64,000 nucleotides of DNA from Streptomyces sp. A0642 (lineage in GTDB: Bacteria > Actinomycetota > Actinomycetes > Streptomycetales > Streptomycetaceae): assembly GCF_004795105.1 (NCBI RefSeq), contig NZ_SSBL01000001.1, positions 248,001-312,000 on the forward strand, in the 5' to 3' direction. The translations under genes were made by a program, and so were the position numbers. Shown here one piece after another: positions 33,301 to 43,100 of this stretch (positions are counted from its first letter, which is position 1; each line of letters starts with the position of its first letter). The notes below the pieces were generated by a model. The model made no database searches and had not been told where the DNA came from. It saw only the letters and a program-made list of their open reading frames with translations.

Positions 33301-34795
33301 GCACCTCGGCAGCAGTCAGGCCACCGTCTCACGCCATCACGTGGCCGCCATCGAGGAGTGGGCCGCCACCGACTGGATCCCGCAGATCCGAGACGAGCTG
33401 GTGCAGATCCTGGCTCAGTCGGGGCGCGTGATGACGGTCCAGGAAGCGGCTGCCGAACTCCGTGTGAGGCACGGCGCGGGGGACGACACCTCTGAGCGCA
33501 CCCTGGCCAAGGCTCTGGCCGTCGTCCGCGCAGCCGCCGACGCCGAGGCACTTCAGCGCGGCACCGAACACGATCCGCGCCTCGAAGTGCTGCGCCGCGG
33601 CTCCCGAGTCCTCCTGGCGCTCGACTCGCTGCCGGGTACGGACGATCCCACCCCTCAGGAGCTGGCCGACTACGCGGCAGCCCTCGGCGCGGAGGCCGAC
33701 CGGCTGGCCGATGAGGACCCGCTGCCGGGCCGGGCCACTGTCGTGCGCACCCTGCGCGAGGTCGCTGCGCCCAGCGGGATGACTCCGCTCGCCGACACCC
33801 GCCTGGTCAGCCTCGCCGCAGTGGTCGCCCGGCATGCCTCCGCGTCCCCACGGCTGGAGATCTACCCCAAGGCCCTCGGGCTGGCCCGTGCTCTGCGTAT
33901 CTCGCAGGCCGCCGCCGGAGTACGCCGGGAGACAGGCATCTCGATCAGCGAACTCGTAGCCCGCGTGAAGGCACGGTTCCCGACGGTGCCGGTGCCCGAC
34001 GCGCCCACGCACATCGAGATCGAGGACGCGCTCAAGGAAGCCGGCTTCCCGCTGGAATACGACACCGTTCGCCGGCGCTTCTTCCCTCCGGTGGTCGAGG
34101 GAGCACGCTGGTCGAGCTCCACCTTCACCCGGACCAGCGTGCTCGTCGCTGAGGCCCGGACAGCGGCGGCGGCCGGGCGGGACCCACAGGCCGTGCTGCG
34201 CACCAGGCTCACCACGTCCGTCGAGCGCGGGGGCTTCCTCGCACTGACCCTCAAGGGCGCCGACCTGCCGGGTGCCGCTGCTGCGGTGGCAGCCGGCTTC
34301 GAAGTCGTCCCGGTGGACTTCAACCAGGAGTTCCTGAACATCTTCCGTGCGCTGGCCGACGAGTTGAACACCGACTGGTCCAAGGTGCTGCGCGCGGACT
34401 CCGCCTTCACCGGCAGCGGAGAGCTGAAACCGGGCCTGCGCTCGTACGTCCAACGGGTCACCGGGCGGATGTCGGAGCGCCTCGTCGGCATGGCGGAGGA
34501 GGCGGGTTCCAAGACGGTGCTGTTCGTCCACAACGCGGGGCTCCTCGCCCGCTACTTCGACGGCGGTGGCCACGACCTGCTGGTGACGCTGCAGCAGGCG
34601 GCCCGCCGTCCCGCCCAGATCCCGCACGGACTGTGGTGGCTGTGCCCGATGGAGGACCCGAAGCAGACGCCGTCGCTGGACGGGCGCACGGTGGAGGTGG
34701 TGGACCGGGCCACGGAGTGGGCTGTGCTCGACTCGCTCTTCCTGAAGGAGCTCCGGGCGGGAGCCGGTGCAGAGTCAGGGAATGCCTCATCCTGA
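30359..34795 (+). CDS. pglW: BREX-2 serine/threonine kinase PglW
   Basis: A 1478-residue kinase of the phage growth limitation (type 2 BREX) system. It opens with a NERD nuclease-like domain (about 20-140; ECDLFIAVPGG then LYLLELKG near residue 80). A degenerate kinase-like lobe follows (HRALAARSV at about 352, ITDWQ). The full kinase domain has VLGTGATARALLV, HRDIKPDN at about 659 and FDFSLAD at about 683. The C-terminal 600 residues hold HTH-like and winged segments (WPPQTVIAKHLGSSQATVSRHH) of unknown role. I start at the GTG at 30359 with GCGGAGG eight bases upstream; in-frame earlier starts lack one. It is the first core gene, followed by an inserted helicase-nuclease and not by pglX directly. 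Confidence 0.93.
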   Translation: MTAAGTPSAPKPGPPRKERWYQSRRSTFSWEQEGLDHVRQLMPAAEPYRAWATFSFTAASGRTNECDLFIAVPGGLYLLELKGHPGRVVNHGDTWQFHDDRVRTLKNPLHLTDLKCKELKGQLERAARSMGVDPRRVPFIKPAVFLHAPGLVSGLDEFQRINVYGRNDGAGGLDRIWDDLLGKPPERESWRVTPQSAQLLEQLMQKIGISDSTAHLRYGEDWKLEPGVLDAGPGWEDRLAVRDDGLVQEGGRVRIYLVEQLAGEAARRAADRAARREYQVLQGITHRGIAQAVQIRQHQGGPAILFRHRHSDLRLDAYLDAYGGQLTPETRLDLVRQLAEALRYAHNRSLYHRALAARSVYVSADEDGSDPVVRITDWQTAARDFETTSMRSIGDTPLDGTLIEDAAQVFLAPETDQEFADPVDLDLFGLGSLAYLLLTGEPPADRRSSLIERLSTEGGLHPYAVADGLSDSLDDLVYRATRAEVVDRLPSAERFLDLLNEAEQQTTVPDQSASVETDPLTAVPGQPVDETWTVRRVLGTGATARALLVERVVEEAEGPDGRAVVEERVFKVALDQDKSARLYAEAQALKAVGGGRIIRLLEEPREIAGHTVLELEYAGESSLGARLRGEGRLTYDQLERYGNDLFIALDQLAAKGTRHRDIKPDNLGLHKRNDGSWELLLFDFSLADASERDITAGTRGYLDPFLGSTRRSLYDDHAERYAAAVTLHEMASGERPVWGDGQTDPRMSEDVELFVAAELFEPGLRDGLTVFFQRALHRDVDHRFDTFKQMEDAWRQIFRTADSAKPATTPATVGAVAATTEEARETAAAAAESVTALEAAGLSPRAVSVANGLGAVTVGELLDVPPHTIARARGAGTLVRRELNRRHKQWTAMLRRPPAEPATRAATPVTPPLATDAQAQAHLVAAETVDSLASRLTPGPARKGNLRPDIIRLTLGLPSSAADGGGLSPLGAWPPQTVIAKHLGSSQATVSRHHVAAIEEWAATDWIPQIRDELVQILAQSGRVMTVQEAAAELRVRHGAGDDTSERTLAKALAVVRAAADAEALQRGTEHDPRLEVLRRGSRVLLALDSLPGTDDPTPQELADYAAALGAEADRLADEDPLPGRATVVRTLREVAAPSGMTPLADTRLVSLAAVVARHASASPRLEIYPKALGLARALRISQAAAGVRRETGISISELVARVKARFPTVPVPDAPTHIEIEDALKEAGFPLEYDTVRRRFFPPVVEGARWSSSTFTRTSVLVAEARTAAAAGRDPQAVLRTRLTTSVERGGFLALTLKGADLPGAAAAVAAGFEVVPVDFNQEFLNIFRALADELNTDWSKVLRADSAFTGSGELKPGLRSYVQRVTGRMSERLVGMAEEAGSKTVLFVHNAGLLARYFDGGGHDLLVTLQQAARRPAQIPHGLWWLCPMEDPKQTPSLDGRTVEVVDRATEWAVLDSLFLKELRAGAGAESGNASS

Positions 34796-34954
34796 GCACC
34801 CTTTCGCCCCATTCCTTCCACCCTTCACAACAAATACATATCGTGTTGTCCATCCCTGGCGTGTCGGGCCATGTGGGCTGATAAGTAGATACCTCCAGGG
34901 GGGACCTGTGAGTGTGGATACCCCTGTGCGCCCTGCTCAGGAGGTACTCGCCAC
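34796..34954 (+). promoter_or_regulatory. AT-rich gap with ACAACA-N11-TGTTGT
   Basis: Between pglW and the helicase gene lies an unusually AT-rich stretch. It holds the inverted arms ACAACA (34827-34832) and TGTTGT (34844-34849), then TGATAAGTAGATACC near 34879. AGGAGG at about 34939 precedes the ATG by 10 nt. This looks like an independent promoter for the helicase gene. Confidence 0.4.
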
Positions 34955-37900
34955 ATGCCCCACAAGCCCCAGACGGTTTCTGCCACCACGAGCGATCCGG
35001 GTCTCGACCGGCTGAAGGCGGTGCTCGAGGGGTGGCGCAACTCCCTCTTGGACATGGGCGGACGCAACCGGCTGCTGAACTTCCGCCATACCAGGACGTC
35101 CACTCTGGAGATCACCTCGCCCGATGCGGGCTCCCTCGTGCCGGAACTCGTCAAGGGCTGGGCGTTCGCGCCAGTGGCGGAAGCCGCAGGGGCGGGCGAT
35201 GACGAGTACGGCGGAGAGGCCGAACGGCAACCCACCCCCGGGCTGATCACTCAGAAAGCCACCCAGGCGACGCTGGACAGTGCCCTGTACCAACTGCGGC
35301 AGAAGTCCGGTCAGATGTTCAACGACTACGGCCTCTGGGTGCTGTGGTTGGGCATCGGCATGCTCGACTGGTGCGAAGACGGTGCACATGAGGGCAGCTC
35401 CGCCCCGCTGCTGCTGGTCCCGGTGGAGCTGCGGCGGGACAGCCATCGCCGGTACCGGCTCCACCTGGCCGACGGTCAGGACCGGGCCCACAATCCAGCA
35501 CTCGCGGTGAAGCTGGATCGATTGGGTGTCGACTGGTCCACGGTCACCCGTACCGACGTCACCGATCTGCCGGCCCTGTTCTCGGCCGCCCGTGCGGTCG
35601 CGGCCGGACAGAAGGGCTGGTCCGTCGACGAGCGCGTCGTGCTCGGGCTGTTCGCCTCGCACCGCGAAGCGATGTACCAGGACCTCCAGCAGAACGAGGA
35701 CCAGATCCTCGCGCATCCGCTGGTCCGTGCCGTCGCCCTCGGTCCGGACGCGGGCCTGCCCGACGACCTCATCGGGTTCGAACCCCCGGAGCTGGACCGC
35801 ATCGACGACGTCCAGCTGCCCGAGAAGACCCCGCTGGTGCTGGACGCCGACGCCTCGCAGCGCCAGTGCATCGCCGCAGCGCTGGACAACCGGTCCTTCG
35901 TGATGAGTGGGCCGCCCGGCACCGGCAAGAGCCAGACCATCACCAACATGATCGCCGCCCTCATGCACGCCGGCCGCAGTGTGCTGTTCGTCAGTGAGAA
36001 GGCTGCCGCGCTCGACGTCGTGCGCAACAGGCTGCGCGGCGTGGGCCTCGGCGACTTCGTCATGGCCCTCCACAGCGGTGATACGAGCAAGAAGGCGGTC
36101 GCCACCGAGCTCGCCAGGGTGCTGACCACCGAAGCCAGAGTCACCGGAGCCGCCGAGCACGAACTGGAGCGCGCACGCCGTCTGCGCGAAGAGCTGTCCG
36201 CGTACGCCGCCGGTATGAACCAGAACCGGGAACCCCTCCAGCGGACGCTCCATGACGTCCTGGGGCGGCTGGTCCAACTGGAGCAGGCGGGTACGCCTCA
36301 GCTGGCACTGTCCGCACAGCATGCGAAAACCGTTCGCTCCCTGAGCGCCGGCGCTCTGCAGGAGCTTGCTGCCGCTACGCAGGCCATCAGCAGAGCCTGG
36401 CGCCCGGCTGCCGAAGGCGAGATGTTCCCCTGGCGCGGCCTGGTCGGTACCTCCGCGTATCAAGTCGCCACTGAGGCGTCGGATTCCCTGGACGCTCTGC
36501 GGACCGCGACGAGTCGCCGCCCCTTCGCCGCGACAGTGAACGATCCCCGATCGGTTCGCGAGCTGCAGCAGATGGTGCGTTCGGTGCGAGGCGGCCTTCC
36601 TGACGGCGTGGGTTCACCCGAAGCGTCCCTGCCCGACGACGTCGCCGACCAGCTTGCGCAGCTCGCCGACCTGTTCGGCCTGCCGAAGCCGGAACACATG
36701 GACGCGGCCTTCGCTCTGTGTGAGCTCGCGGATCTGACCACTGCCGAACACCGCCCGCCACGCGGATGGTTCGCAAGCCACACCCTGAGCCGCGCACACC
36801 AGGCCGCGCAGGAGCTGCGGCAGGCCCTGAACGCAGAGTCCGCTGCGCGCACGGCTGCCGAGGACGTCTTCGGCGAGCAGGTCGTCGATTCGGCGGACTT
36901 GCCGGCCCTGGTGGCCCGTTTCGCGGAGCAGCACCAAGGACTGAGGGCCCGGTTCTCGGCCCAGTACAAAGCCGACCGCGAGTCCGTCGCGGCACTCACC
37001 CACTCCGGAGCCTGGGCCAAGTCACTGGTCGGCCGCCTGGACCACGCCCTGGCCTGGCACTCGGCCGCCGCCGAGGTGGTACGCCTTGCGGCCGAGCACG
37101 CACCCCTCCTGGGCAGCTACACCCCGCGTGATCAGGGAGCGGTGGGCGCGCTCGACACAGCGCTGGCGACCGCCGACCGCATCGCCGAACTGAGTCGTGA
37201 TGCCGACGGGCGTGACCTGCCGGCCGAGCAGCTGGCCGACGGTGCCGACACGGACCAGCTTCCCCGGCTGCTGGCCGACAACGTACGGCGGTCGCTGGGC
37301 GACTGGTGCGCGAGTGCCACCCGCCGGGCCGAACGCTGGAGCGCATCCGTGACCGCGCTCCTCGACCTCTTCGACCCCGCCCGACAAGGGCAGCTCTCCC
37401 CGCTCCTGCTGGGCACCTTCGACCAGGCACAGCAGGTCGTCGACGCGCTCCTGGCCGACCCGCACGGCCCCGAGGAGTGGCACGCGTACTGTGACGGGCT
37501 GCGCATACTGGCCCGGCACGGCGCCGACGGCCTGGTGGCGAGTGCGGCTGAGCGGGCCGTCGATCCGCAGCACCTTCCACACATCGTGGAGCAGGCGATG
37601 CTCCGGTCCTGGGCCGATGACATCCTCGCGACCGACACCCGCCTGCGCACGACCCGTTCGGACGACCTGGACGCACGCGTGGCGGACTACCAGGAAGCCG
37701 ATCGCCGTCTCATCGCCGCCGCGGGTGGTGCGGTGATCGAGGCGTGCAACAAGCGTCGGCCTCGCAGCTACGGCAGCGGGGGTGGGGCCGTCATCGTCCG
37801 TGAGTCGGAGAAGAAGAGCCGGCACATGCCCGTACGTGACCTGCTCGGCCGGACGCGTGAGGTCGTGCAACCGATCAAGCCGTGCTTCATGATGAGCCCT

Positions 37901-39910
37901 TTGACGGTCAGTCAGTTTTTGCCCTCCGACTACCAATTCGATGTGGTCGTCTTCGACGAGGCCTCGCAGGTTCGGCCCAGCGACGCGATCAACTGCATTT
38001 ACCGCGGACGCACACTCGTCGTCGCGGGTGACGACAAGCAGCTGCCCCCGACCTCGTTCTTCGACTCCGCGGGTGAGGACGAATCGGACGAGTACGAGGA
38101 GGATGTGCCCGACTCCTTCGAATCGCTGCTGCACGCCTGCAAGGCCGGCGCCATGCGGGAACTGGCCCTGCGCTGGCACTACCGCAGCCGCCACGAGAAC
38201 CTGATCACCTTCAGCAACCACTCGTTCTACCGGAACTCGATGGTGACCTTCCCCGGCGCCCTCGATGAGGGCAATGACGTCGGCGTGGCCTTCCTCAAGG
38301 CCGACGGCACCTACGACCGGGGCGGCCGCCGCGACAACCAGGCCGAGGCGGGCTACGTAGCGGACCGCGTCATCCACCACTTCGACACCCGCCCCGACAA
38401 GACACTCGGCGTGGTCGCGCTCTCCCAGGCACAGGCATCAGCCATCGACCACGCCGTACAGCAGGCTCGCCTCCTGCGCCCCGACCTCGAGCACTGCTTC
38501 ACCGAGGGCCGCCTCGACGGCTTCTTCGTCAAGAACCTCGAGTCGGTGCAGGGCGACGAGCGCGACGTGATGATCATGTCGGTCGGCTACGGCCCCGACG
38601 AGCACGGCAAGCTCGGGCTGAACTTCGGTCCCATCAACAAGGGAGGCGGCTGGCGGCGCCTCAACGTCGCGGTCACCCGTGCCCGCTACCGCATGGAGGT
38701 CGTCGCCTCCTTCCGCGGCGCGAGCCTCGCCGACAGTTCGAACGAGAGCGTCCAGCATCTGAAGCGCTACCTGGAGTACGCGGAGAACGGCCCCGCCATC
38801 CTCGCCCGCGACGTCGTCCAGTCCGATGCGGAACCCGACAGCCCCTTCGAGGAGTCCGTACTGGAGGTGCTGAGCGGCTGGGGGTACCGCGTCCAGCCTC
38901 AGGTCGGCGTGGCCGGATACCGCATCGACCTCGGACTTCGCCACCCGGAGCTGCCGGGCTCTTATGCCCTCGGCATCGAGTGCGACGGCGCGATGTACCA
39001 CTCCTCGAAGACGGCCCGGGACCGCGACCGGCTGCGGGAGCAGGTGCTGAACGGCCTGGGGTGGCGGTTGTACCGGATCTGGGGGACCGACTGGTACCGG
39101 GGGAGGGCGGCCGCGGAGCTGCGGCTGCGGGAGGCGGTCGAGCAGGCCATCGCCCAGGGCCCGCTGACAGCGTCGGTCCAGGTGCCGCGGCCCCTGGAGC
39201 CGGCGGACGAGGCGTCCCAAGATGTGGCCTCCTCGGTCAGCCTGGCGGGCGAGTCCGGTGGACGGGTACTCACCGTTCCTGTCGCTCACCTGCCTGCGCA
39301 GGTGACGGCGCCGGTCGAGATCGAGTACGAACGCGTGCCCGTCGCCACCGAAGTGCAGCGTGAATGGAGTGCTCCGTACCGAACCTGTCACATCGCGGTC
39401 ACCACCGGTCATGAGCTGCACACGCCGGAGGCCAGGCCGGCGCTGAAGAAGGCGCTGATGCAGATCATCGATTCCGAAGGTCCCATCCACGAGGATCTCC
39501 TCGTGCAGCGCGCCCGCGAAGCGTGGGGTGTGGGCCGGGCGGGGAGCCGCATTCGGGACAACGTGCGAGCCGTGGCGCAGCAGCTGGTCCGCTCGGGAAG
39601 TGTCGCGTCGCAGGGGGCCTTCTACGAAGTGGCCGGTCGAGGCAGTAGCAAGGCCCGGCGGCCCGAGGGCGGAGAGACGGCACGCAAGGTCACGTACATC
39701 GCCCCGGCCGAGCGGCAGCTGGCGCTGAGCGAGCTGGCGGCGGAGTGCCCCGGCATGACCCAGGACGAGTTGATCAAGCAGGCGTGCGAGTTCTTCGGAT
39801 GGCGCAGGATGGGCGCGGACATCCGTACGCGGCTGGAGGCGGACATCGAGGAGCTGCACAGGCAGCGCAGGGTCGAGGGCGGGCCGGGGCGCATCAACGC
39901 CATGCGTTGA
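34955..39910 (+). CDS. DUF4011 SF1 helicase-nuclease (DUF559/Vsr-like, DUF3320)
   Basis: A 1651-residue protein. The N-terminal DUF4011 domain (about 15-220; WRNSLLDMGGRNRLLNFRHTRT) is followed by an SF1 helicase split by a long helical insert: SGPPGTGKSQT at about 319, VVFDEAS at about 1001, VAGDDKQLPPTSFF, HYRSRHENLI, VQGDERDVMIMSVGYGPD and LNVAVTRARY. A Vsr/DUF559-like nuclease domain follows (about 1300-1400; FEESVLEVLSGWGYRVQPQVG, RIDLGLRHPE, ALGIECDGAMYH, RIWGTDWYR), then a C-terminal DUF3320 (about 1480-1530). It would unwind and cut DNA. It sits on the same strand between pglW and pglX, with its own AT-rich leader and an inverted repeat behind it. Proteins of this layout occur in defence islands. 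Confidence 0.88.
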   Translation: MPHKPQTVSATTSDPGLDRLKAVLEGWRNSLLDMGGRNRLLNFRHTRTSTLEITSPDAGSLVPELVKGWAFAPVAEAAGAGDDEYGGEAERQPTPGLITQKATQATLDSALYQLRQKSGQMFNDYGLWVLWLGIGMLDWCEDGAHEGSSAPLLLVPVELRRDSHRRYRLHLADGQDRAHNPALAVKLDRLGVDWSTVTRTDVTDLPALFSAARAVAAGQKGWSVDERVVLGLFASHREAMYQDLQQNEDQILAHPLVRAVALGPDAGLPDDLIGFEPPELDRIDDVQLPEKTPLVLDADASQRQCIAAALDNRSFVMSGPPGTGKSQTITNMIAALMHAGRSVLFVSEKAAALDVVRNRLRGVGLGDFVMALHSGDTSKKAVATELARVLTTEARVTGAAEHELERARRLREELSAYAAGMNQNREPLQRTLHDVLGRLVQLEQAGTPQLALSAQHAKTVRSLSAGALQELAAATQAISRAWRPAAEGEMFPWRGLVGTSAYQVATEASDSLDALRTATSRRPFAATVNDPRSVRELQQMVRSVRGGLPDGVGSPEASLPDDVADQLAQLADLFGLPKPEHMDAAFALCELADLTTAEHRPPRGWFASHTLSRAHQAAQELRQALNAESAARTAAEDVFGEQVVDSADLPALVARFAEQHQGLRARFSAQYKADRESVAALTHSGAWAKSLVGRLDHALAWHSAAAEVVRLAAEHAPLLGSYTPRDQGAVGALDTALATADRIAELSRDADGRDLPAEQLADGADTDQLPRLLADNVRRSLGDWCASATRRAERWSASVTALLDLFDPARQGQLSPLLLGTFDQAQQVVDALLADPHGPEEWHAYCDGLRILARHGADGLVASAAERAVDPQHLPHIVEQAMLRSWADDILATDTRLRTTRSDDLDARVADYQEADRRLIAAAGGAVIEACNKRRPRSYGSGGGAVIVRESEKKSRHMPVRDLLGRTREVVQPIKPCFMMSPLTVSQFLPSDYQFDVVVFDEASQVRPSDAINCIYRGRTLVVAGDDKQLPPTSFFDSAGEDESDEYEEDVPDSFESLLHACKAGAMRELALRWHYRSRHENLITFSNHSFYRNSMVTFPGALDEGNDVGVAFLKADGTYDRGGRRDNQAEAGYVADRVIHHFDTRPDKTLGVVALSQAQASAIDHAVQQARLLRPDLEHCFTEGRLDGFFVKNLESVQGDERDVMIMSVGYGPDEHGKLGLNFGPINKGGGWRRLNVAVTRARYRMEVVASFRGASLADSSNESVQHLKRYLEYAENGPAILARDVVQSDAEPDSPFEESVLEVLSGWGYRVQPQVGVAGYRIDLGLRHPELPGSYALGIECDGAMYHSSKTARDRDRLREQVLNGLGWRLYRIWGTDWYRGRAAAELRLREAVEQAIAQGPLTASVQVPRPLEPADEASQDVASSVSLAGESGGRVLTVPVAHLPAQVTAPVEIEYERVPVATEVQREWSAPYRTCHIAVTTGHELHTPEARPALKKALMQIIDSEGPIHEDLLVQRAREAWGVGRAGSRIRDNVRAVAQQLVRSGSVASQGAFYEVAGRGSSKARRPEGGETARKVTYIAPAERQLALSELAAECPGMTQDELIKQACEFFGWRRMGADIRTRLEADIEELHRQRRVEGGPGRINAMR

Positions 39911-39966
39911 CGGCCCCCCCCGGAGGACGGGCGGGGAGTGGAGGGACACGGCTCCCCGCTCCTGCT

Positions 39967-40009
39967 CGCTCGCTCCGGGTCGGCCGTCGAGCGCCGGGCG
40001 GAGCGAGCG
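39967..40009 (+). terminator. Inverted repeat after the helicase-nuclease gene
   Basis: CGCTCGCTCCG / CGGAGCGAGCG is an 11-bp perfect inverted repeat with a 21-nt loop, 57 bp past the stop. It suggests that pglX is read from its own promoter in 40010-40181. Confidence 0.5.
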
Positions 40010-40181
40010 GCGCACCACGTAGGAGTCAGCGGCTGCCGGGCTGCTCGGGATTCTTCCGCTGTCGGGGTGACGGAAGCCGTGCTGTCCGGCTCCGGATGAA
40101 GGGTCCGGAGATGGGCGGCGGGGCTGGCAGGATGGATGAGCCGCAGGCATGGGTTTGGGTTACGGAAAGAGGGGCGCCCCG

Positions 40182-43100
40182 GTGGACAAGGCCGCACTGC
40201 TGAAGGATCTGCGCAAGCAGGTCACCGCGCTGGAGGACGACCTCCGGGCTCGTACGGAGTCGGTGGACGAGTACCGAACGGAGCTTGAGCGCGAGTACGC
40301 GGCGGCCCGGGAGGCGAGCCGTACGGCGGCGACGTACGGGGCCTGGCGGGACGAGCGTGTGACGCAGGCGGCGGCGGCCTGGGTGCTGGCCACGGTGTTC
40401 GTACGCTTCTGTGAGGACAACGGCCTGGTCGACGACCCGTTCATCGCGGGCCCGGGGGAGCGGCTCGCGGACGCGGAGGACCGGCAGGCGGCGTTCTTCC
40501 GGGAGAAGCCGGAGCTGAACGACCGGGACTGGCTGGTGGCGGGTTTCGATCACCTCTCGGGCGCGCACAAGGCGGTCGCGGGGCTCTTCGACCGGGGTCA
40601 CAACGCGCTGTGGGAGCTGAGCCCGTCGTACGAGGCGGCGACGCGGCTGCTGGGCTTCTGGCGCGAGCGGGGCGCGGACGGCGAGATCATCCACGACTTC
40701 ACGGACGAGGAGCTGGACACCCGTTTCCTGGGCGACCTCTACCAGGACCTGAGCGAGCACGCGCGGAAGACGTACGCGCTCTTGCAGACGCCCGAGTTCG
40801 TGGAGGAGTTCATCCTCGACCTGACGCTGGAGCCTGCGGTCGAGGAGTTCGGCCTGGACCCGGCGTGGAAGCACAAGCCGGCGGGCTGGCCGGGCGACGA
40901 GCCGGTTGTGCGGGGCCTGCGGTGCATCGACCCGGCGTGCGGGTCCGGTCACTTCCTGCTCGGCATGTTCGAGCGGCTGCTGAAGAAGTGGCGCGAGGCG
41001 GAGCCGGGCACGGAGGACTGGGAGCTGGTGCGCCGGTCTCTGGAGTCGGTGCACGGGTGCGACAAGAACCCGTTCGCGGTGGCGATCGCCCGGTTCCGGA
41101 TGCTGGTGGCGGTGCTGAAGGCGTGCGGGGAGCGGCGGCTGGCGGCGGCGCCGGAGTTCCCGATCAATGTGGCGGTGGGGGACTCGCTGCTGCATGGGCG
41201 GGGGGCGGAGACGGTTACGGAGACGCTGTTCTCGGGGATGGGCGAGGACGAGGATCGGGCTTTTGCGTTTCGGACGGAGGACGTGTGGGAGTTCGCGAAT
41301 CGGGCGGATCTGCTGGGGCGGGGGAGTTACCACGTGGTGGTGGGGAATCCGCCTTATATCACGGTGAAAGACAAGCAAGAGAACGAGAACTACAAGAAGG
41401 CGTACGATGCTTGCTATCGGCAGTATGCGCTGTCGGTGCCGTTCGCTCAGAGGATTTTCGAGCTGGCGGTACGGGCTGGTGGTGAGCGGCGTGACGGTGG
41501 ATTTACCGGGCAGATCACGGCGAACTCTTTCATGAAGCGAGAGTTCGGAAAGAAGCTGATCGAGGAGTTCTTCGGCAAGGTCGACCTGACCCATTTGATT
41601 GATACGTCGGGGGCTTATATTCCAGGGCATGGGACACCGACGGTGATTTTGGCTGGACGAAACCGGAACGGGTTGAAGTCGGATCAGGTTCGGGCAGTGC
41701 TGGGAGTTCAGGGTGAGCCGGATCAGCCGGAGGACCCAGCGAGAGGGCTGGTTTGGGGTGCTATTGCGGAACAGGTGGCGAATTCTGGGAGCGAGTCAAG
41801 GTGGGTGACGGTAGATGATCTTGATCGTTCGACTTTCGCGAGCCACCCATGGTCGCTGGCAGGGGGTGGAGCGTCGGGCGTTTTTGCTGCGTTGACGGCA
41901 AATCGAGGCACACTTAAGGATTCAGTCGCGCGGATCGGGTTCTACGGTGATAGTCATGCTGATGAAGCTTTCACGTTGCCCGCGAATGGCTGGCTGAGCA
42001 AGCGAGCGTGTGACCTGCTTGCGCGAGTGAGCCACCGGGGTGATCAAAGCCGCGATTGGGGTTTCTCCGCACATGATCTCGCGGTACATCCCTACGCCAT
42101 TGACAAGTCTCTTCTACCTGTAGAGCAGTTGGGTGATGCGTTCGTTCGCCACTTCTGGTTCCTTCGAACCGAGTTGTGGTTGCGGGGTACCTTCGGTGGC
42201 CGCACATATCGGGCGGATGGGCGGGACTGGTGGGAGTGGCACCAGCTCCCTAAAGATGGTGGGACGCATTCATGGGCACTTCCGTTTGCTTTTGTTGCGA
42301 CGCATAACCACTTTGTCCTTGATCGAAATGGGAAGGTGTTCAACCGTTCCGCTCCAGTGATTAAGTTGGCAGAAGGGGCTTCGGAGGAACGGCATCTGGA
42401 GTTGCTCGGCGTGCTCAACTCATCGACGGCCTGCTTCTGGCTAAAGCAGGTGAGTCATAACAAGGGGCGCCCCGGCGCTGAGGCAACGGGGGCTGATGAG
42501 CCATGGGAGCACCGATACGAGTTCACCGGCACAAAGCTGCAAGACTTCCCCCTTCCCGTCAACCTTCCCCTCGAACTGGGTCGCGGACTGGATTCGCTTG
42601 CTCAGAATCTGGCTGGACACGAGCCTTCTGCCATTGCTGAGCGTGGTGTTCTAACGCGAGCTCGTCTGGACGAGGCTCGCTCCGAGTACGTGCGGGTCAA
42701 GGCCCAGATGATTGCTCTCCAGGAGGAACTGGACTGGACTGTCTACGGGGCATACGGCCTTCTGAGTAGGGACGAGGTGGGGCGTACAACCCTCCCCAGG
42801 GGCGCTAGCAGCCCCGAAGTGAAGCCGAGCGAGAGAGCGTTCGCCATCGTGCTGGCGCGGGCGGTTGCTGCTGGCGAAACCAACACGTCGTGGTTCGCGC
42901 ACCACAACCATCAGTTTCCTAAGATTGTTGACCTCCCCTCCCACTGGCCCGACTCGTACAAGGCTGTTGTTGAGGCGCGCATCGAAATCATCAATTCTCG
43001 CAAGGACGTGGCTCTCCTCGAGCGGCCCGAGTACAAGCGGCGTTGGGCATCCGAAACTTGGGAAAAGAAGGAGAAGACGGCCCTCCAAGCATGGTTGCTC

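Noticed and set aside
34955..39910. Calling the helicase-nuclease the BREX-2 helicase BrxHI
   Set aside because: BrxHI belongs after brxD and does not carry DUF4011, a Vsr-like nuclease and DUF3320.
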